Assembly: GCA_022771265.1 (NCBI GenBank)
Contig: JALFCG010000046.1
Coordinates: forward strand, 1-38,591
Source: Prevotella sp.
GTDB lineage: Bacteria; Bacteroidota; Bacteroidia; Bacteroidales; Bacteroidaceae
Length of the DNA: 38,591 bases
Reading direction: 5' to 3'
Shown here: in pieces, positions 25,566 through 34,150 of the stretch
How positions within the stretch are numbered: position 1 is the first letter of the stretch
Layout of the letters: every line of letters starts with the position of its first letter
Program-made: the position numbers and the translations under genes
The notes under the pieces: model-generated
The model's database searches: none
The model's input: the letters and a program-made list of their open reading frames with translations, nothing else
Told to the model about the DNA's origin: nothing

Positions 25566-26701
25566 CGCCTGATGAAGTCATATTTGTCACATCTGTTATG
25601 CTTAATGTTTAGCTGTAGATTTCTCCACGCCATTATTGTTTCTAAGAATGGTATTTTCCAAGGACTGATGTCCTCGTCGGTCTCTGTCATCACCCTGTTT
25701 GCTATGAATACCCTAATTAGGTAGCTCATAATCAATCCAAGTATGGCAGCTATCGTGATAATGTAGTTGTTAATTGTCAGGGAAACAGCTACAGCCACTG
25801 CCTGTACTGCCAGATTGGAGTGAAGCATGAAGTTGTCGAGGTGCTCCAGCAAGGAATAAACAAAACCGTTGGCAAGATGCTTGCGTGTTTCTATATGATA
25901 TATATGGTCGTTGACCCATGATTTCTTGGTTGGTGGTTCCTCAGTCATTGTGACTGCCGGTGAATCGGCAATTGCTGTCCGATATTTGTTGCCATATTCG
26001 TTCGCCAGGAAATCGTATTCCCCGCGCAGGAATTTCAGGTTGGCGAGAAAACCATTGTTTTTGAGAAACAAGTCCTTTCTTAACAGCATATTGTGACCGC
26101 AATAGGCATAAACCTTTCTTCTGCTGGCCTCATGGACTTGCCTGAACCATGTAGTTATGCGGTCATAGCGTTCATAGTCGGTAGCCCCATTGGAATAGCG
26201 TGTCAAACCTAATACGAGGTCGTTGGCTTCAGTGCAGTGGGAAGCCATCGCCTTCAGCCAATGGCTGTCAGAGGGGCGGCAATTGGCATTGGTAAAGAGA
26301 ATCCAATCATATTTAGCAGCCTTTACTCCAACTGTAAGTGAGAGCTTGCGTCGGCTGATGTAGTGACTCGAGGAGGGTATGAATGTGGTATAGATGTTAG
26401 GATACTTGTTTTTCAAACGTTTAAGAACCTCTGACGTGTCGTCTGTTGAGGATTCGTCAACAACAATCACCTCATATTGTCCATCATATTCCTGATTGAG
26501 CAAAATAGGGAGATTGCGCTCAATCTCCTGTTCCTCGTCGTGAACGGCAAGGACGATGGAGATTGAGGCATTACCCGTTTCGGCAGGTTCTTCTTGGCTG
26601 TGCCTCTTTGGTTTTCTTGTCAATGGAGAGAAGAAAGCCGAAATGAAGCCATATGCCAAGAGAATGCTTCCCAATATGATTGTAAACGTGTCAAATGTCA
26701 T
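25562..26701 (-). CDS. membrane-bound family 2 glycosyltransferase
   Basis: A 379-residue inner-membrane transferase. A membrane helix at about 7-25 is followed by a GT-A domain starting SISIVLAVHDEEQEI at about 47. DESSTDDT follows, and FTNANCRP replaces the common DAD-type metal motif. Two or three hydrophobic segments near 295-340 anchor the C-terminal end. Such proteins extend surface glycans with a cytoplasmic catalytic domain. The Asn-Ala-Asn variant could affect metal binding. It lies 2 bases after lysA and overlaps the next gene by four bases. Confidence 0.85.
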   Translation of the reverse strand: MTFDTFTIILGSILLAYGFISAFFSPLTRKPKRHSQEEPAETGNASISIVLAVHDEEQEIERNLPILLNQEYDGQYEVIVVDESSTDDTSEVLKRLKNKYPNIYTTFIPSSSHYISRRKLSLTVGVKAAKYDWILFTNANCRPSDSHWLKAMASHCTEANDLVLGLTRYSNGATDYERYDRITTWFRQVHEASRRKVYAYCGHNMLLRKDLFLKNNGFLANLKFLRGEYDFLANEYGNKYRTAIADSPAVTMTEEPPTKKSWVNDHIYHIETRKHLANGFVYSLLEHLDNFMLHSNLAVQAVAVAVSLTINNYIITIAAILGLIMSYLIRVFIANRVMTETDEDISPWKIPFLETIMAWRNLQLNIKHNRCDKYDFIRR

Positions 26702-26703
26702 GA

Positions 26704-27870
26704 TTAAAATCTGTTCATGTCTTCTGTCGTATAGCCTTTGGGCATTGGTCGGCAGTTGTACTGTGATGCCATGATTTCTCCGTATGCACCGGCTGAGCGT
26801 ATGGCAATAAGATCACCACGGCTTGTCTTGTTAAGTTCTATCTGCTTTGCAAAAACATCACTCGACTCGCAGATGGGGCCAACAACGTCGTAGGTCTCAA
26901 GAGGCGCGTCGCTTGTGATGTTTTCTATCTTGTGGTAAGCCTGATAGAGAGCCGGACGAATGAGGTCGGTCATTCCAGCATCGACGATGGCAAACTTCTT
27001 CACTTCGCCCTGTTTGATGTAGAGGGTACGAGTGATGAGCGAGCCACATTGTGCCACTACAGAACGACCGAGTTCAAAGTGTAATTTCTGTCCGGGACGC
27101 AAACGTAAATGACGACTGTAAGTATCGAAGTATGCCTTGAAGTCAGGAACAGGGACACGGTTGGGGTGTTCATAGTCAATGCCAAGTCCTCCACCTACAT
27201 TGATATTCTCAACGTTAATGTGCTCACGTTCAAGCTCTTCCTGCAATTCATTAACGCGATTGCAGAGGGCTACAAAATCTCCCATGTCGAGGATTTGCGA
27301 TCCGATGTGGAAGTGAAGTCCTACAAACTTCACGTTCTCCATCTTTTCAGCCTTTCTGATTACTGGCACCATATCACGCATGGCGATACCGAACTTGTTT
27401 TCTGCAAGACCGGTTGTGATGTTTGCATGTGTATGGGCACCTACGTTGGGGTTAATACGGAAAGCGACATTTGCCGTTTTGCCTTTTGCCTTCGCGAGTT
27501 GGTTGATGACTTCCAGTTCCGCGAGACTTTCCACATTAAAGCAAAAAATGTTGTTGTCCAGTCCGAGGTTTATTTCCCAATCGCTTTTTCCTACTCCTGC
27601 ATAAACGATGCCAGAGGGATTGAAACCGGCTTTTATGGCTGCTTCTATCTCTCCTCCGCTAACGCAATCGACTCCAAGTCCTGCTTCACGTATTATGAGC
27701 AGAACGGAAGGGTTGGCATTGGCTTTAACGGCATAATGGACAAAAAAGTTCTCATGTCGTCCGGCTTCTTCATTTATTGTGCGCAGGGTAGTGCGCAATA
27801 GTTCTGTGTCGTAGTAGTAGAATGGAGTCCTGATGTCCTGGAACTTTTCTACTGGAAATTGACCTTTCAT
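26704..27870 (-). CDS. lysA: diaminopimelate decarboxylase
   Basis: A 388-residue PLP enzyme of alanine-racemase fold type III that converts meso-diaminopimelate to lysine. Lys49 in HYAVKANANP forms the internal aldimine. GLHFHIGSQI, NVGGGLGIDY, ELGRSVVAQCG and the C-terminal GPICESSDVFAK with GAYG are the family's PLP and substrate motifs. It lies 23 bases after lysC, so the first and last steps of the diaminopimelate/lysine route are together. Confidence 0.95.
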   Translation of the reverse strand: MKGQFPVEKFQDIRTPFYYYDTELLRTTLRTINEEAGRHENFFVHYAVKANANPSVLLIIREAGLGVDCVSGGEIEAAIKAGFNPSGIVYAGVGKSDWEINLGLDNNIFCFNVESLAELEVINQLAKAKGKTANVAFRINPNVGAHTHANITTGLAENKFGIAMRDMVPVIRKAEKMENVKFVGLHFHIGSQILDMGDFVALCNRVNELQEELEREHINVENINVGGGLGIDYEHPNRVPVPDFKAYFDTYSRHLRLRPGQKLHFELGRSVVAQCGSLITRTLYIKQGEVKKFAIVDAGMTDLIRPALYQAYHKIENITSDAPLETYDVVGPICESSDVFAKQIELNKTSRGDLIAIRSAGAYGEIMASQYNCRPMPKGYTTEDMNRF

Positions 27871-27893
27871 GTTGGTATGTGTAATTTTGTGGG

Positions 27894-29213
27894 TTAATTT
27901 GCAAACAGTGTGTTGCTCAGACTTTGGAGAGCACGTTTCTTGTCGCTTTCCTTGATAAGGAACGAGATGTTGTAGTTGCTGCCTCCATAGGATATCATAC
28001 GTACTGGTATGTTCTTCATCGCCTCTGTGGCGAGGGTCTCAAAGCCAACGTTGCTCCAGTCGAGGTCACCGACCACGCAGATGATGCACATGTCCTTGTC
28101 AACGGTGACGGTGCCATATTTCTTCAGCTCGTCAACAATCTCGTCCAAGCGGCTTGGATTGTCAATACTCATTGACACTCCGACTTCCGAAGTGCATACC
28201 ATGTCGATTGCAGTCTGATAGCTTTCGAATATCTCAAACACTTTACGCAGGAAACCAGTAGCAAGCAACATGCGGCTGCTCTTTATTTTGATTGCAGTAA
28301 TGTTGTCCTTTGCTGCTACAGCCTTGATTTTGCCGCGCTCTGTGTAGTTGCTGATTGTAGTGCCTTCAGCATTTGGGTCCATAGTGTTCAGCAGACGCAC
28401 GGGAATGCCTGCAAATTTTGCTGGTTGAACACAGGTCGGGTGAAGAATCTTTGCTCCAAAATAAGCCAGCTCCGCAGCTTCCTCAAAATGCAACTGGTGG
28501 ACAGGGTCTGTCTTTTCCACTACACGTGGGTCGTTGTTGTGCATACCATCGATGTCAGTCCATATCTGAATCTCTTCGGCGTTGATTGCCGCACCGATGA
28601 GCGATGCGCTATAGTCGCTGCCTCCACGCTGAAGGTTGTCAATCTCTCCATATGCGTTACGGCAGATGAATCCCTGGGTGATATATACTTGCTGTCCTTC
28701 GTTTTCTGCCAATATCGCGTTCACCTTTTCCTTGATATACGATGGGTCTGGCTCCGCGTTCTTGTCAGTGCGCATGAAGTCGAGCGCTGATAGCAATGTA
28801 GCCTTGATGCCTTGCTCTTTCATATAGTTGGCAATCATGTTGGTGCTCATTATTTCGCCTTGTGCCACAATGCTCTTCTCCTCAAAGCTGGTGAAGAGTT
28901 CTTTTGTGAATGAGCGAAGATACTTGAACACGTCAAGGAGGAAGGCTCTTGTAGTGTCTTTCCATTCCTGTGTGGAATAGAGCTCCTCTACATGACCCAT
29001 GTATTTCTCTTCCAATTTGTTAATTACCTCATTGGCTCCTTCGGGATTCTTCTTGTAGAGATAGTTGGATATTTCCACCAAGGAATTGGTCGTACCCGAC
29101 ATGGCGGAGAACACTACAAATACTGGTTCACCTGATGCTGTCACTAATTTTGTCACGTCCTTCATACGGGCAGGTGTGCCAACTGACGTGCCTCCGAATT
29201 TCATTACTTTCAT
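27894..29213 (-). CDS. lysC: aspartate kinase
   Basis: A 439-residue monofunctional aspartokinase that phosphorylates aspartate, the first step to lysine, threonine, methionine and diaminopimelate. MKVMKFGGTSVG is the nucleotide-binding start. RGGSDYSASLIGAAINAEEI and IWTDIDGMHNNDPR are the aspartate-binding motifs. Two ACT domains fill the last 150 residues, normally the site of lysine or threonine feedback inhibition. It has no homoserine dehydrogenase domain. It precedes lysA and follows an FtsE-like gene in the leftward block. Confidence 0.96.
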   Translation of the reverse strand: MKVMKFGGTSVGTPARMKDVTKLVTASGEPVFVVFSAMSGTTNSLVEISNYLYKKNPEGANEVINKLEEKYMGHVEELYSTQEWKDTTRAFLLDVFKYLRSFTKELFTSFEEKSIVAQGEIMSTNMIANYMKEQGIKATLLSALDFMRTDKNAEPDPSYIKEKVNAILAENEGQQVYITQGFICRNAYGEIDNLQRGGSDYSASLIGAAINAEEIQIWTDIDGMHNNDPRVVEKTDPVHQLHFEEAAELAYFGAKILHPTCVQPAKFAGIPVRLLNTMDPNAEGTTISNYTERGKIKAVAAKDNITAIKIKSSRMLLATGFLRKVFEIFESYQTAIDMVCTSEVGVSMSIDNPSRLDEIVDELKKYGTVTVDKDMCIICVVGDLDWSNVGFETLATEAMKNIPVRMISYGGSNYNISFLIKESDKKRALQSLSNTLFAN

Positions 29214-29247
29214 TGTCTTGGATATTTTTTTGTTTAATTATTCTTTT

Positions 29248-29949
29248 TCAGTCAAACTCCATTTTTATCTTGTTGTAGTCGTTGGTGACTTCTTCAAGAT
29301 GGCCTTCAGCACAACGGTAAACAATACCGGGGTACTTGTCAAGCAGCGGCAGGTTGTGGGTGCTCATCACCACAGAAGTGCCTGTTTGGGAAATGTCACG
29401 AAGCAGTCGGATAATCTGTTCAGCTGTCTCGGGGTCAAGATTTCCTGTAGGCTCGTCAGCGATGATAATCTTCGGCTTGTTGAGAATTGACCGCGCTATG
29501 GCTATTCGCTGTTGCTCACCACCGGAAAGTTCGTGTGGCATGTTGTCAATCTTGTCCTCCATGCCCACTTCAGCAAGAACTTCATGAATACGGTTGTCGA
29601 TGTCGTCCTTTTTCTTCCAGCCTGTTGCCTTAAGCACAAATTCCAAATTCCTCTTGACAGTCCTGTCCGTCAAGAGCTGGAAGTCCTGGAAGATGATGCC
29701 CATCTGCCTGCGTAGGGAAGGAATGAATTTCCTGCGCAACGACGTTATGTCATGGTTCAACACCACTGCTTTTTCCGCCTCGTCAACGTCGAGCTCGAAA
29801 TACATCGTTTTCAGTAGCGAACTCTTTCCTGTTCCTACTCGCCCGATAAGGTAGATGAATTCTCCCTCTTCAACATTGAAATCGACAGAAGAGAGTATCG
29901 GCTTACCATCGGTCTGGTATATATTTACGTTCTTGTATTCTATGAGCAT
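29248..29949 (-). CDS. ftsE: FtsE-like ABC transporter ATPase
   Basis: A 233-residue ABC ATPase of the FtsE/LolD branch. GRVGTGKSSLLK at about 37-48 is Walker A, LSGGEQQRIAIARS is the signature, IIIADEPTGNLDPET holds Walker B, and STHN is the switch histidine. FtsE partners with FtsX in the membrane to control cell-wall hydrolases during division. No ftsX is adjacent. The ATG at 29949 gives the family start MLIEYKNVNI and a 4-base gap to hisIE; a longer reading from 30003 would overlap hisIE. LolD or another exporter ATPase remains possible. Confidence 0.8.
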   Translation of the reverse strand: MLIEYKNVNIYQTDGKPILSSVDFNVEEGEFIYLIGRVGTGKSSLLKTMYFELDVDEAEKAVVLNHDITSLRRKFIPSLRRQMGIIFQDFQLLTDRTVKRNLEFVLKATGWKKKDDIDNRIHEVLAEVGMEDKIDNMPHELSGGEQQRIAIARSILNKPKIIIADEPTGNLDPETAEQIIRLLRDISQTGTSVVMSTHNLPLLDKYPGIVYRCAEGHLEEVTNDYNKIKMEFD

Positions 29950-29953
29950 AGTG

Positions 29954-30568
29954 TCAGTGTTTATGCCAGTTAGGGTCGTGACGCACCTGGAGCTCGCGTG
30001 CAAGGTCCTCTATGCGCAAGCCTTTGCTTGTCAGCAGAACTATGAGGTGATAAATCATGTCAGAGCCTTCGTATATTAATCGCTCGTTGGTACCGTTGCA
30101 AGCTTCAATGACTGCTTCAAGAGCCTCCTCGCCCACTTTCTGCGCCATTCGGTTCAGACCGTCTTTGAAGAGCGATGTCGTGTAGCTGCCTTCAGGCATC
30201 TCCTCGTGACGACGATTGATGAAGTCCTGAAGATAGGTAAGGAAAAGCAGCGGGTTTTTCTCGTTGGTTTCACCCCAACAGGTGTCGGTACCTGTGTGGC
30301 AGGTAGGTCCGGTAGGGTTTGCCTTCACGAGGAGTGTGTCGTTGTCGCAATCTGACTTGATGTCAACAAGTTCAAGAAAATTTCCTGATGTCTCGCCTTT
30401 TGTCCAAAGACATTGTCTCGAACGGCTGAAGAATGTCACTTTTCTTGTTTCTATTGTTTTTTCAAGTGCTTCCTTGTTCATGTATCCAAGCATCAAGACT
30501 GTCTTTGTTGTCGCGTCTTGTATGATTGCAGGAACGAGTCCGCCTGATTTTTCAAAATCGATATTCAT
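29954..30568 (-). CDS. hisIE: bifunctional phosphoribosyl-AMP cyclohydrolase/phosphoribosyl-ATP pyrophosphatase
   Basis: A 204-residue fusion enzyme for steps two and three of histidine synthesis. Residues 1-110 are HisI, with SRSRQCLWTKGETSGN and the metal-binding cysteines and aspartates in DCDNDT and PTCHTGTDTC. Residues about 115-204 are HisE, with the helical motif KVGEEALEAVIEA that binds Mg and the pyrophosphate. It follows hisF by 21 bases in the order H-A-F-IE. Confidence 0.97.
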   Translation of the reverse strand: MNIDFEKSGGLVPAIIQDATTKTVLMLGYMNKEALEKTIETRKVTFFSRSRQCLWTKGETSGNFLELVDIKSDCDNDTLLVKANPTGPTCHTGTDTCWGETNEKNPLLFLTYLQDFINRRHEEMPEGSYTTSLFKDGLNRMAQKVGEEALEAVIEACNGTNERLIYEGSDMIYHLIVLLTSKGLRIEDLARELQVRHDPNWHKH

Positions 30569-30589
30569 AAGTGTTTTATTTTATTATTG

Positions 30590-31348
30590 TTATATTCTTA
30601 CGTTAATGCCTTCTTCCTTGAGATACTGCTTAAGTTCTGCAATAGGTATTTCACCGAAGTGGAATACGCTGGCGGCAAGCGCGGCATCTGCTTTACCGAT
30701 GGTGAAAGCGTCAAGGAAATGTTCTTTTCGTCCTGCTCCGCCGCTGGCTATGACAGGTATCGACAAGTTGTCGGCAAGTTGTGCCAGTGCTTCATTGGCA
30801 TAGCCTTCTTTCACTCCGTCGTGGTCCATGCTGGTAAAGAGGATTTCACCAGCACCACGTTCCTCAGCCTCCTTCGCCCATTCAAACAGGCCTCGCTCTG
30901 TCCGTTCGCGTCCTCCTTTGAGATAGCAATGCCATCCGTCGGCATCGTAACGGGCGTCGATAGCGCATACGCATACCTGGCTGCCGAAGCGTTTTGCTAT
31001 TTCGTCAATGAGTGCCGGACGTCGGATGGCAGCACTGTTTACGCTTACTTTGTCAGCTCCTGCATAGAGCAGACGCTCAACGTCAGCCAGTTCGTTGATG
31101 CCTCCGCCAACTGTGAAGGGGATATTTATTTCACGTGCGACTCTCGTAACCATCTCGGTGAAAGTCTTTCTTCCTTCAAAGCTTGCCGTGATGTCGAGAT
31201 AGACGAGTTCGTCAGCGCCGGCCTCACTGTATGCCTTTCCCAGTTCAACAGGGTCGCCAGCCTTTCTCAAATTAATGAAGTTTGTCCCCTTTACGGTTTC
31301 TCCGTCTTTTACGTCAAGGCAGGGTATTATTCGTTTTGCAAGTCCCAT
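30590..31348 (-). CDS. hisF: imidazole glycerol phosphate synthase, cyclase subunit
   Basis: A 252-residue TIM-barrel enzyme that uses ammonia from HisH to turn PRFAR into imidazole glycerol phosphate and [21 protein letters not shown] puts the catalytic Asp at 12, and VCAIDARYD holds the second. VTVGGGI-type and VIASGGAG phosphate-binding loops are present (here FTVGGGI). It is made with hisH from the same transcript; hisA lies between them, 26 bases upstream. Confidence 0.97.
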   Translation of the reverse strand: MGLAKRIIPCLDVKDGETVKGTNFINLRKAGDPVELGKAYSEAGADELVYLDITASFEGRKTFTEMVTRVAREINIPFTVGGGINELADVERLLYAGADKVSVNSAAIRRPALIDEIAKRFGSQVCVCAIDARYDADGWHCYLKGGRERTERGLFEWAKEAEERGAGEILFTSMDHDGVKEGYANEALAQLADNLSIPVIASGGAGRKEHFLDAFTIGKADAALAASVFHFGEIPIAELKQYLKEEGINVRI

Positions 31349-31374
31349 ATATATATAATAAGGTGTAAATACTG

Positions 31375-32100
31375 TTACCGTTGCTTGCTCCAGCTGACAA
31401 GCTGGTCAAGTTCAATCTTTCCCTCATATATCGACTTCCCGAACACAACGGCGGGTATGCCTCTTCGGTTCAGCTCGTATATGTCTTCAGCCTTCGACAC
31501 TCCTCCGCTTGCAATAAGGTGAAGGGTTGGGTAGGTTGCCATTATTTGGGAATACAGGTCCACAGCAGTACCGTTCATCATTCCGTCTCGTGAAATCTCT
31601 GTGCAAAGCACCTTTTTGACCCCGTGTTCCACGTATCGTGCAAGGAAAGGCACGAGACTGGTGTCTGAATCGTCTTTCCAGCCATTGATGGATATTTTCC
31701 CGTTGCGAACGTCAGCGCCGAGTATTATCTTGTCGGCACCGTAGCGGTCAAGCCATCCTATGAACAGGTCTGGGGCACTTATTGCTACAGAACCGATGGT
31801 GACCATCGACGCTCCGTTGTCAAAAGCCTTGTTGATGTCGTCGTCAGTCTTTATTCCACCTCCGAAATCGACCGTAAGAGGAGTGTTCGAGGTGATGTCG
31901 TTGAGTGCCTTAATGTTGACTATATGTTTCGACTTGGCACCATCAAGGTCAACGACATGCAGTCTCTCAAATCCCTTGTCGGCAAACATCTTTGCCATGT
32001 CAACAGGGTCACCGTAAACGGTCTTGGTATCATAGTCACCCTTGGTCAGACGCACACACTTTCCGTCTATTATATCAATTGCAGGAATGAGTTCTATCAT
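31375..32100 (-). CDS. hisA: phosphoribosylformimino-AICAR-ribotide isomerase
   Basis: A 241-residue TIM-barrel isomerase that converts ProFAR to [25 protein letters not shown] places catalytic Asp9 in the first strand. [13 protein letters not shown] and [13 protein letters not shown] are the two phosphate-binding halves, showing the family's internal duplication. It resembles HisF next to it, an ancient paralogue. It lies 19 bases after hisH. Confidence 0.96.
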   Translation of the reverse strand: MIELIPAIDIIDGKCVRLTKGDYDTKTVYGDPVDMAKMFADKGFERLHVVDLDGAKSKHIVNIKALNDITSNTPLTVDFGGGIKTDDDINKAFDNGASMVTIGSVAISAPDLFIGWLDRYGADKIILGADVRNGKISINGWKDDSDTSLVPFLARYVEHGVKKVLCTEISRDGMMNGTAVDLYSQIMATYPTLHLIASGGVSKAEDIYELNRRGIPAVVFGKSIYEGKIELDQLVSWSKQR

Positions 32101-32119
32101 ATTATGAGACAGTTATTGT

Positions 32120-32710
32120 TTACATGTCAATAAAGTTCTGGAGTATTCTTGCGCCTACAGTACCGCTTTTCTCGGGATGGAACTGCGTGGCGAAAAAATT
32201 ACCCTTTGCCAGTGCTGCACTATAAGGTTGTATATAGTCAGCCTTGGCTATCGTGTCGTCGCAAAGCGGCACATAATAGCTATGCACGAAATAAACATAC
32301 TCGCCACCCTCGAAGCCTTTGAACAGGGGTGAACGGGTGTCATACAACTGGTTCCATCCCATTGCAGGCACCTTGTCCTCATGCCTGACGGACTGGAACC
32401 GTTTCACCTCGGCATCAAACACGCCAATGCAATCCACGTCGCCTTCCTCTGAATGGCGGCAGAGGAGTTGTTGTCCGACGCAAATGCCGAAAACCGGCTG
32501 GCGCAAGTCGCTGATAACCTTGTCGAGGTTTCTTGCCCTGAGGTATTCCATTGCGCTGCGAGCCTCTCCCTGTCCCGGGAATATCACCTTGTCGGCATTC
32601 ATCAGCCTCTCGGCGTCATCGGTCAGGTCGGGTTCAATTCCCATTCTTCTGAGGGCGTTAACAACCGAATAGATGTTTCCGGCGTTATATTTGACTATGG
32701 CTATGTTCAT
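32120..32710 (-). CDS. hisH: imidazole glycerol phosphate synthase, glutamine amidotransferase subunit
   Basis: A 196-residue class I glutaminase that gives ammonia to HisF. The catalytic triad is Cys77 in FGICVGQQLL, His178 and Glu180 in FHPEKSG. KVIFPGQGEARSAM is the oxyanion-side loop. The nucleophile motif reads GICVGQQ where GICLGMQ is usual, a mild substitution. It lies 5 bases after purU. Confidence 0.96.
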   Translation of the reverse strand: MNIAIVKYNAGNIYSVVNALRRMGIEPDLTDDAERLMNADKVIFPGQGEARSAMEYLRARNLDKVISDLRQPVFGICVGQQLLCRHSEEGDVDCIGVFDAEVKRFQSVRHEDKVPAMGWNQLYDTRSPLFKGFEGGEYVYFVHSYYVPLCDDTIAKADYIQPYSAALAKGNFFATQFHPEKSGTVGARILQNFIDM

Positions 32711-32715
32711 TATTC

Positions 32716-33579
32716 TTAACTGAAAATGATTGTCTTGTTGTGATATGTCAGGATTTTCCTCTCAATATGCTTTTTCACTGCACGTGAAAGCACAATCTTT
32801 TCAAGGTCACGTCCTTTCAGCACGAGGCTCTCAGGAGTGTCCTTATGGGTTATCCTTACAACGTCTTGCTCGATTATGGGACCTGCGTCCAGTTCCGCCG
32901 TGACGTAGTGGCTGGTGGCACCGATGATTTTCACGCCACGTTCCCATGCCTGATGGTATGGCTTGGCTCCGATGAATGCGGGCAGGAAGGAGTGGTGGAT
33001 ATTGATTATGTGGTTTGGATATGACTTTATCATGTCGTCGCTGATAATCTGCATGTATCTTGCGAGGACAATAAAGGTCACTTTCTCTTTCGCCAGCAGT
33101 TCCATCTCCGCCTGTTCCACCTCTGCCTTGTTGGAGTGGTCTTTCTTTATCGACCACACGTGGAACGGGATGTTGAATTGTTCGCCTACATACCGTAATT
33201 CCTCATGGTTGCTTACAATACATGGAATGTCAACGTTGAACTCTCCTGCCTTGTAGCGGGCGAGGAGGTCGTAAAGGCAATGGCTCATCTTGCTGACAAA
33301 GATTGCCATGCGAGGTTTGACATCGTTGAAATACAAGTTGCAGGTCATTGAATATTTCTGTGCGTAGAGGGTGTCAAGATATTCTTTTATCTTGTCCCTT
33401 GGAATGAGGAAATTGTCAAGCTCCCATTCCATTCGCATGAAAAAAATGCCATCCTGACGGTCAACGTATTGGTCAAGATATACGATATTTCCCTGATTGT
33501 CGGTGATAAAACGGGTCATCTCTGAAATAATGCCCGGTTGGTCGGGACAATGAAGAAGAAGAATTGCTGTCGGTTTCAT
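32716..33579 (-). CDS. purU: formyltetrahydrofolate deformylase
   Basis: A 287-residue enzyme that hydrolyses 10-formyltetrahydrofolate to formate and tetrahydrofolate. The N-terminal ACT domain (about 1-85, beginning TAILLLHCPDQPGIISEMTR) is the regulatory part. The C-terminal formyltransferase fold has INIHHSFLPAF and ATSHYVTAELDAGPIIEQDV, carrying the catalytic Asn, His and Asp. Because HisF releases AICAR, which is formylated by 10-formyltetrahydrofolate, a gene controlling that pool at the head of the his genes makes metabolic sense. hisH follows after 5 bases. Confidence 0.95.
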   Translation of the reverse strand: MKPTAILLLHCPDQPGIISEMTRFITDNQGNIVYLDQYVDRQDGIFFMRMEWELDNFLIPRDKIKEYLDTLYAQKYSMTCNLYFNDVKPRMAIFVSKMSHCLYDLLARYKAGEFNVDIPCIVSNHEELRYVGEQFNIPFHVWSIKKDHSNKAEVEQAEMELLAKEKVTFIVLARYMQIISDDMIKSYPNHIINIHHSFLPAFIGAKPYHQAWERGVKIIGATSHYVTAELDAGPIIEQDVVRITHKDTPESLVLKGRDLEKIVLSRAVKKHIERKILTYHNKTIIFS

Positions 33580-33603
33580 TCTGTTGTTGATTTTTTGTTG
33601 GTG

Positions 33604-34140
33604 CTATTCGTTGTCGGTGTTTTCTCCTGAACGTAAGATGATGGAGGTGGCCCCGATGGTAAAAAGGCAGCCATCCTCAATTACACGTCGCTCACGATCG
33701 CCTAATATTTCGTTATCCACAAATGTGCCGGTATAGCTCGGACCGTCGCGCAGGATATATTTCAGCCGCCCTTTCTTGTCGCGACTGACGTTCACTGTGC
33801 AGTGGTTGATGTCAATGCTGGGGTCATTGGTCTCTATGGGCAGGGTTGTCGCGCTACCTTTCATGTAGCGTCCAATGGTGTTGTCGCCCATCTTCAACGG
33901 CAGGACCTGTTTGTAGTGGAACACGTTTTCTATGACCACCAGCGACCCAACGCCGTTTTCGTTTGAGTTTTCGTCGGGCACCTCTTCCTTCTGAGTGTTG
34001 CGGAGCTTGGAAGTGCCTATACGTATTCCAAATTCCTTTCCACAGTTGTCACACTTGAAGACAAGTGACTGTCCGTCGGTATATTTTTTTTCATCAAACG
34101 TGATGAACTCATCACATTTTGGACATCTTACTCTTTTCAT
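33604..34140 (-). CDS. FHA-domain protein with N-terminal zinc ribbon
   Basis: A 178-residue protein. Cys6, Cys9, Cys30 and Cys33 form two CXXC pairs, a zinc ribbon. A linker rich in Glu/Asn (about 50-65) leads to a forkhead-associated domain at about 84-170, with NTIGRY at 88-92, SIDINHC at 109-115 and YTGTFVDN at 136-143 supplying the phosphothreonine-binding loops. It should bind a phosphorylated partner in the cytoplasm. The partner is unknown; no Ser/Thr kinase is in this block, though a PP2C-like protein lies elsewhere in the window. It follows the HU/SPOR gene by 10 bases. Confidence 0.85.
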   Translation of the reverse strand: MKRVRCPKCDEFITFDEKKYTDGQSLVFKCDNCGKEFGIRIGTSKLRNTQKEEVPDENSNENGVGSLVVIENVFHYKQVLPLKMGDNTIGRYMKGSATTLPIETNDPSIDINHCTVNVSRDKKGRLKYILRDGPSYTGTFVDNEILGDRERRVIEDGCLFTIGATSIILRSGENTDNE

Positions 34141-34150
34141 TATTCTGTTA

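Noticed and set aside
27109..27801. A 230-codon plus-strand frame
   Set aside because: It is antisense to lysA and has no family match or promoter.
30587..31522. A 311-codon plus-strand frame
   Set aside because: It is antisense to hisF and the end of hisA, both certain genes, and looks like a reverse-strand shadow with many Cys, Ser and Phe.
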